In this document: positions 22,869-26,413 of the stretch, in pieces
Layout of the letters: every line of letters begins with the position of its first letter
How positions within the stretch are numbered: position 1 is the stretch's first letter
Assembly (NCBI GenBank): GCA_002320005.1
Contig: DCJK01000011.1
Span: 1 to 26,413 of the forward strand
Direction: 5' to 3'
DNA length: 26,413 bases
Source of the DNA: Firmicutes bacterium UBA1702
GTDB taxonomy: Bacteria; Bacillota; Clostridia; Peptostreptococcales; Anaerovoracaceae
Position numbers and translations under genes: made by a program
The notes under the pieces: model-generated
Database searches by the model: none
What the model saw: the letters and a program-made list of their open reading frames with translations, nothing else
Told to the model about the DNA's origin: nothing

Positions 22869-23786
22869 ATGGCAGTAACTGCACAGTTAGTAAAAGAATT
22901 AAGAGAAAGAACCGGAGCAGGCATGATGGACTGCAAAAAGGTTTTAGTTGAAACTGACGGAGATATTGAAAAGGCAATTGAACTTCTGAGAGAAAAAGGT
23001 CTTGCCAAGGCTGCAAAGAAGGCCGGCAGAATCGCTGCAGAAGGTCTTGTAAAAGTTGCTTTTGACGCTGAGCACAAAGCAGCAGCAGTTGTTGAAGTTA
23101 ACTCTGAAACAGACTTCGTTGCCAAAAACGAAGAATTTGTAGAATTCGTAGAAAAGCTGGCTGACATGGCACTCAAGGCTGACAGCGATGACTTGGAAGC
23201 TTTCAAGGCACTTCCTTATGAAGGTGAGGGCACCGTTTCAGACGCTCTTAACAGCAAAATTGCCAAGATCGGCGAAAACATGAATGTAAGAAGATTCCAC
23301 AAGATGGCTACTCCGGGAGTTGTTTATACCGGATATATCCATGGCAACGGCAAAATCGGTGTTATCGTAGGTATCGAAACCGAAGCAGCCGCTGACGAAA
23401 TTGCAGTATGCGCCAAGGACGTTGCAATGCAGGTGGCTTCCATGAGCCCTAAGTTTGTCAATGAAGACCAGGTTGATCCTGCATGGCTGGAATCCGAAAA
23501 AGAAATCGCAAAGCAGCAGCTTCTTAACGAAGGCAAGCCTGAAGCTATGCTGGAGAGAATTATACCGGGTAAAGTTAAGGCTATTCTTAAGGAAGTATGT
23601 CTGGTTGACCAGAAGTTCGTTAAGAACGGAGATCTGACTGTTGCACAGTATGTTGAAAGCGTTGCCAAGGAAATAGGCAAGCCAATGAAGGTTGTTGAAA
23701 TGGTTAGATACGAAGTAGGCGAAGGCATAGAAAAGAAAGAAGAAAACTTTGCTGAAGAAGTAGCTAAGCAGATGGGAGCTAACTAA
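22869..23786 (+). CDS. tsf: Elongation factor Ts
   Basis: The 305-residue nucleotide exchange factor of EF-Tu. An N-terminal UBA-like domain contains KELRERTGAGMMDCKKVL, and EVNSETDFVAKNEEF marks the core. GGGAGG precedes the ATG, 29 nt after rpsB. A terminator follows, so the usual downstream pyrH-frr genes are not part of this unit, or were separated from it by the element inserted further on. Confidence 0.98.
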   Translation: MAVTAQLVKELRERTGAGMMDCKKVLVETDGDIEKAIELLREKGLAKAAKKAGRIAAEGLVKVAFDAEHKAAAVVEVNSETDFVAKNEEFVEFVEKLADMALKADSDDLEAFKALPYEGEGTVSDALNSKIAKIGENMNVRRFHKMATPGVVYTGYIHGNGKIGVIVGIETEAAADEIAVCAKDVAMQVASMSPKFVNEDQVDPAWLESEKEIAKQQLLNEGKPEAMLERIIPGKVKAILKEVCLVDQKFVKNGDLTVAQYVESVAKEIGKPMKVVEMVRYEVGEGIEKKEENFAEEVAKQMGAN

Positions 23787-23839
23787 TATAATCGGTTAGG
23801 CAGCTCATGCCGATAAAAAACTTCATTAAAACGAAAGCC

Positions 23840-23875
23840 AAAACCCCGTTGAAGCATTGATTTTACGGGGTTTTT
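23840..23875 (+). terminator. Terminator of rpsB-tsf
   Basis: AAAACCCCGT (23840-23849) pairs with ACGGGGTTTT (23865-23874), followed by T. Confidence 0.9.
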
Positions 23876-23910
23876 AATGTGACGGAAAGGGTTTAAAGTT
23901 CTGACACATA

Positions 23911-23939
23911 TTGCAATTCCTGAAGAAAAATGTTATAAT
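23911..23939 (+). promoter_or_regulatory. Near-consensus promoter of an orphan transcription unit
   Basis: TTGCAA (23911-23916), 17 nt, TATAAT (23934-23939) with TGT in front. One of the strongest promoters in the window, yet no intact gene follows. Confidence 0.8.
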
Positions 23940-24222
23940 TTGAATTCAGAACAGATGATTCAAATGATTAGAAAACGGATTTTGAGCATAATGTTTTCGA
24001 CATGTATGCAGATTGTGGCTGCGCCTAGGCTGAGTTTGCAGCCGGAAATGCAACCAATATGGGTAACCGGTATTTGGCAAAAACAGCAGCAGTCAGGAAC
24101 AGGAGTGGAATATCCCGGAAGCAGATAAAGGAATATCAAAAGGCAGGGTTATTGAGGTTAAAGGATTCAAGACAGATGGCAAGCCGGTCGTAACAGCAGC
24201 TGAAAAAGAAACCGTGAACTAA
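23940..24222 (+). pseudogene. Decayed small gene of unknown function
   Basis: No single frame covers the unit. A hydrophobic, signal-peptide-like start (RKRILSIMFSTC..IVAA) can be read from ATG 23967 in one frame, then that frame becomes glutamine-rich and stops at 24128. A different frame, open from 24067 to TAA 24220, reads like a real protein end: WNIPEADKGISK, GRVIEVKGFKTDGKPVVT, then AAEKETVN. This fits a small exported protein with at least one frameshift, but a non-coding RNA cannot be excluded. No binding site precedes the ATGs. A hairpin, ATCAG..GTAAT with ATTAC..CTGAT, lies at about 24239-24275, before the terminator. Confidence 0.35.
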
Positions 24223-24318
24223 TACACAAATTATGTGGATCAGTGGTAATTGGCAGACAGCAGTATTACGCTGATTACTCACTTAAGTCAATCAGAGCAG
24301 TTAAATAAAGGGATTATC

Positions 24319-24346
24319 AAAGGGGGAGTTTTCTCCCCTTTTTTGA
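24319..24346 (+). terminator. Terminator of the orphan unit
   Basis: AAAGGGGGAG-TTTT-CTCCCC followed by TTTTTT. The transcript from the promoter at 23911 would be about 395 nt. Confidence 0.85.
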
Positions 24347-24398
24347 CATAGCAGGATTTCACTATTTTTTATTGATTTGATAGACGGAAATCTTCTTA

Positions 24399-24441
24399 TA
24401 AGCCCGCGCAAGTGTTTATAAAACCTCGCGAAAATGGCTTA
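24399..24441. repeat. Quasi-palindrome at the element border
   Basis: TAAGCC (24399-24404) with GGCTTA (24436-24441), CGCG (24405-24408) with CGCG (24427-24430), and a GTTT-ATA-AAAC core (24414-24424). It lies where backbone sequence gives way to element genes. It may be a recombination, transfer or regulatory site. A direct repeat, GGCACCA, 11 bp apart, follows at 24511-24528. The rest of 24347-24547 has no gene. Confidence 0.45.
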
Positions 24442-24547
24442 AAATCAAGGTTTTCTGCATATCGTCATTTATCTTGCCATATCTCCGTATAAGATGATTT
24501 TGTAAGACCGGGCACCATTTTGGCACCACAAATTATAGGAGGACGAC

Positions 24548-24910
24548 ATGAAAAACGTACTTTTAGACAAGGGTATTATACTCCCGTCCGGCGAAATCAG
24601 CAAGGATAAGATAAACCTTGTAACCGGAGCAATCACGCAGCCATTCGCAGAAATGGTATGGGTAACGACAGGCGGCGACATGGAAACCGTAAACCGCTTG
24701 ACCGACGTACTTGTTACCATGAACACCCCCGCCGACCGGGGGAAGCTGTTCAAAATCATAAAAATGCTCTATGGGCTTATGGGCTTGCCCTTTTCCGAGG
24801 AAGCCGAGCCTATGGACGCAGACCCCGCCGTTTTGGAATACTTCATTTTTTCCTTTACGGCAGACTTTGGCGAAGTCATACAAGACCTCATAGCCGAAGA
24901 AGCAGAATAA
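24548..24910 (+). CDS. Conserved hypothetical protein of conjugative elements
   Basis: A 120-residue acidic protein (KGIILPSGEI, EMVWVTTGGDMETVNRL, ending DLIAEEAE) with no recognised domain, signal peptide or membrane segment. AGGAGG lies 5 nt before the ATG. Its position as the first gene of the element suggests an accessory or replication-linked role. A terminator directly follows, so it is a single-gene unit. Confidence 0.8.
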   Translation: MKNVLLDKGIILPSGEISKDKINLVTGAITQPFAEMVWVTTGGDMETVNRLTDVLVTMNTPADRGKLFKIIKMLYGLMGLPFSEEAEPMDADPAVLEYFIFSFTADFGEVIQDLIAEEAE

Positions 24911-24922
24911 CGCACCGCACAG

Positions 24923-24970
24923 GCGGCGTTTCTCACTTCCCACAAGGAAGAACAGGAACGCCGCTTTTTT
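24923..24970 (+). terminator. Terminator after the first element gene
   Basis: GCGGCGTT (24923-24930) with AACGCCGC (24957-24964), inner CTTCC/GGAAG, then TTTTTT. Confidence 0.85.
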
Positions 24971-24979
24971 CATGCCCTT

Positions 24980-25093
24980 TGTTACGCAGTAGGCATGAAA
25001 AAGCCCTTGATTTACGCGGCTTTGCGGACGCGGTTTTCAGCGGATAAGGGATTGATACCTAAACCCTCAAAATCGCGTTTCTATTGCGTAACA
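24980..25093 (+). repeat. Inverted-repeat leader region before the initiator gene
   Basis: TGTTACGCA (24980-24988) and TGCGTAACA (25085-25093) are perfect inverted repeats about 100 bp apart. Between them are CCCTT/AAGGG and ACGCGGTTTT/AAAATCGCGT (9 of 10). This could be a folded mRNA leader controlling the initiator or part of a replication origin. No gene lies in 24971-25120. Confidence 0.5.
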
Positions 25094-25120
25094 GGTATGC
25101 AGCAAAGGAGTGATGAAGCT

Positions 25121-26041
25121 ATGGCAGTTTTCAGAGTGGAGCGCAACAAGGGCTATACGGTTATGAGCAACCACCACTTACGCAATAAGGAGCTATCCCT
25201 AAAGGCAAAAGGGCTGTTATCGCAAATGCTGTCCTTGCCAGAGGATTGGGACTACACCCTTGCGGGGCTGTCCTTTATCAACCGGGAGAAAATCGACGCT
25301 ATCCGGGAAGCCGTTAAGGAACTGGAACGCGCCGGGTATATCGTGCGTTCAAGGGAACGCGACGAGAAAGGACGCTTGCGCGGCGCAGATTATGTGATTT
25401 TTGAGCAGCCGCAGACCCCGCCTGTATCGGATTTACCTACATTGGAAAATCCAACATTGGATAATCCAACGTTGGAAAAACCTACGCAGAAAAAACCTAC
25501 GTTGGAAAATCCAACGCAATTAAATAAAGATATACAAAAGACTAACTTACCCAAAAAAGAAAAATCAAATATAGATTTATCAAGTACCGATTCCATTCCT
25601 ATCCATTCCCTAAATCCCTTGCCTTACGACGGGGAAGCGGCAGAGCCGCCGGAACGGAAACGAAAGGAAGCGACAGACGCATACAGCGTTTATGAGGAAA
25701 TCATCAAGGACAATATCGAGTACGACCATTTTGTACGCTACGGGCAGGTAGACAAAGACCGTCTGGACGAAATTGTTTCGATTATCCTTGAAACGGTATG
25801 CAGCAAGAGAAAGACAATCCGTATCGCCGGGGACGATTACCCGGCAGAGCTTGTCAAGGCAAAGTTTATGAAGCTCAACAGCAGTCACATTGAATTTGTC
25901 TTTGACTGCATGAAAGAGAATACCACCAAAATCCGCAACATCAAACAGTACCTTAAAGCGGTGCTGTTCAATGCGCCGAATACCATTGACAGCTACTATA
26001 CCGCCCTTGTCGCTCACGACATGGCGACAGGCAAAATCTAA
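25121..26041 (+). CDS. RepA-like replication initiator (RepA_N/DUF6017 type)
   Basis: A 306-residue protein. The winged-helix initiator domain spans about 1-90, with VMSNHHLRNKELSLKAKGLL, LPEDWDYTLAGLS and AVKELERAGYIVR. A linker with pentapeptide repeats (106-135) follows, then a C-terminal domain (about 185-306) with YEEIIKDNIEYDHF, as in DUF6017 proteins of conjugative elements. It probably starts replication of the excised circle. ATG 25121 fits the conserved family start (MAVFRVERN); AAAGGAG lies 11 nt upstream. A longer in-frame reading to 24995 runs through the structured leader and is unlikely. Confidence 0.85.
   Translation: MAVFRVERNKGYTVMSNHHLRNKELSLKAKGLLSQMLSLPEDWDYTLAGLSFINREKIDAIREAVKELERAGYIVRSRERDEKGRLRGADYVIFEQPQTPPVSDLPTLENPTLDNPTLEKPTQKKPTLENPTQLNKDIQKTNLPKKEKSNIDLSSTDSIPIHSLNPLPYDGEAAEPPERKRKEATDAYSVYEEIIKDNIEYDHFVRYGQVDKDRLDEIVSIILETVCSKRKTIRIAGDDYPAELVKAKFMKLNSSHIEFVFDCMKENTTKIRNIKQYLKAVLFNAPNTIDSYYTALVAHDMATGKI
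25436..25525 (+). repeat. Six 15-nt tandem repeats inside the initiator gene
   Basis: Encodes PTLEN, PTLDN, PTLEK, PTQKK, PTLEN, PTQLN in a row. Some units contain the near-palindrome GTTGGAAAATCCAAC. It forms the linker between the DNA-binding and C-terminal domains; such repeats expand and contract easily. Confidence 0.85.
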
Positions 26042-26055
26042 AGGAGGATTACCAC

Positions 26056-26280
26056 ATGGCACAGAAAACAGGAGCTTTGATTTTTGACGAACAGACCGAC
26101 CGCTACGACATTCGCTTTGACATTGCCGACTATTACGGCGGCTTGCATTGCGGAGAGTGTTTCGACGTATTCACAGGCGGCAAATGGAAGCCGACCCGCA
26201 TTGAAATGAGCGCGGCGCAGGAATGGTACCTTGTGGGTATCCGCGCCGAGGATTTGAACGGCTTGCGCGTCCGTATCTAA
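26056..26280 (+). CDS. DUF5348 domain protein
   Basis: A 74-residue protein matching the DUF5348 pattern (YDIRFDIADYYGGLHCGE, WYLVGI), found next to repA in Tn1549-like elements. Function unknown. AAGGAGG precedes the ATG and the gene is 14 nt after the initiator gene, so probably the same operon. Confidence 0.85.
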   Translation: MAQKTGALIFDEQTDRYDIRFDIADYYGGLHCGECFDVFTGGKWKPTRIEMSAAQEWYLVGIRAEDLNGLRVRI

Positions 26281-26351
26281 AGCTTATGGGCGGCTACCGC
26301 AGCGGCGTACCACCCTAACACTATCAGACTACCGCGAAAGGAGGACGGTAA

Positions 26352-26413
26352 ATGCAAGATGAAATCAACGAAAAGACCATAGCCCTTTACATCAAGACCG
26401 GGAAGCTGACCGC
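26352..26413 (+). CDS. PcfB/DUF3801 family protein (5' part only)
   Basis: The first 20 codons are visible (MQDEINEKTIALYIKTGKLT), then the window ends. The start matches PcfB/DUF3801 proteins, accessory factors for the conjugation coupling protein. AAAGGAGG lies 8 nt before the ATG. The coupling protein gene (VirD4/TcpA type) is expected next. Confidence 0.75.
   Translation, partial: MQDEINEKTIALYIKTGKLT

Larger units (their letters stand above)
24399..26413 (+). mobile_element. Left part of a Tn1549/CTn-type integrative conjugative element
   Basis: From about 24.4 kb the codon use shifts to more G+C-rich codons and the genes are those at the start of Tn1549-like elements: a conserved 120-residue protein, a RepA-like initiator, a DUF5348 protein and PcfB/DUF3801. 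The exact left end is not resolved; 24399 is the first unusual structure after the last backbone terminator. The coupling protein, relaxase, type IV secretion and integrase genes would lie beyond the window. Confidence 0.75.

Noticed and set aside
22357..23016. 219-codon minus-strand frame opposite rpsB-tsf
   Set aside because: Shadow of strongly biased ribosomal codons; Phe/Cys-rich low-complexity product with no start signals.
24995..25120. Extended N-terminus of the RepA-like protein
   Set aside because: The region is the inverted-repeat leader, and the conserved protein start is MAVFRVERN at 25121.
25436..25525. CRISPR array
   Set aside because: The repeats are contiguous 15-mers in frame inside a coding region, without spacers.

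Overview
The window is chromosome from a low-to-mid G+C Gram-positive anaerobe of the Clostridia/Eubacteriales type. The signs are strong AGGAGG ribosome binding sites, sigma-A promoters often with an extended TGnTAAAAT -10 box, a SepF-YggT-DivIVA cell-division cluster, a YtrA-type GntR/ABC operon, Spo0A-box-like sequences and a possible sporulation zinc miniprotein (Gin-like). Species cannot be named from this stretch. No tRNA, rRNA or CRISPR array was seen.

Layout. (1) 1-7.8 kb: the tail of an unknown gene; signal peptide peptidase SppA (minus strand); a GntR regulator/ABC ATPase/large permease operon; an Xre regulator wrecked by an internal deletion; and two flavoproteins that converge and overlap by 60 bp. 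(2) 7.9-11.8 kb: a translation/secretion operon, ylxM-ffh-rpsP-khpA-rimM-trmD, behind a strong promoter and a foldable leader. (3) 11.8-17.0 kb: a cell-envelope/division run: HlyD-like membrane protein (possibly leaderless), YggS, SepF, YggT, DivIVA, LspA, RluD-type pseudouridine synthase and a flavin reductase. (4) 17.0-19.4 kb: a 35-residue zinc-ribbon miniprotein, a probable insertion-sequence remnant, and rqcH on the minus strand. (5) 19.4-21.4 kb: yicC, gmk and rpoZ, closed by a strong terminator. (6) 21.4-23.9 kb: a stand-alone LytTR regulator with a repeat-dense promoter, then rpsB-tsf with a long structured leader. (7) 23.9-24.35 kb: an orphan promoter-to-terminator unit with decayed coding. 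(8) about 24.4 kb to the end: the left part of an integrative conjugative element of the Tn1549/CTn type (conserved small protein, RepA-like initiator, DUF5348 protein, start of PcfB/DUF3801), with visibly more G+C-rich codon use.

Most of the window is conserved housekeeping. Nothing seen amounts to a clear new multi-gene system. The best leads are regulatory: the LytTR promoter architecture, the structured ylxM-ffh leader with duplicated dyads, the rpsB leader, the Gin-like miniprotein, the orphan transcription unit and the palindromic DNA at the element border. All family assignments are from recognition of motifs in the translated sequence; no database search was possible.
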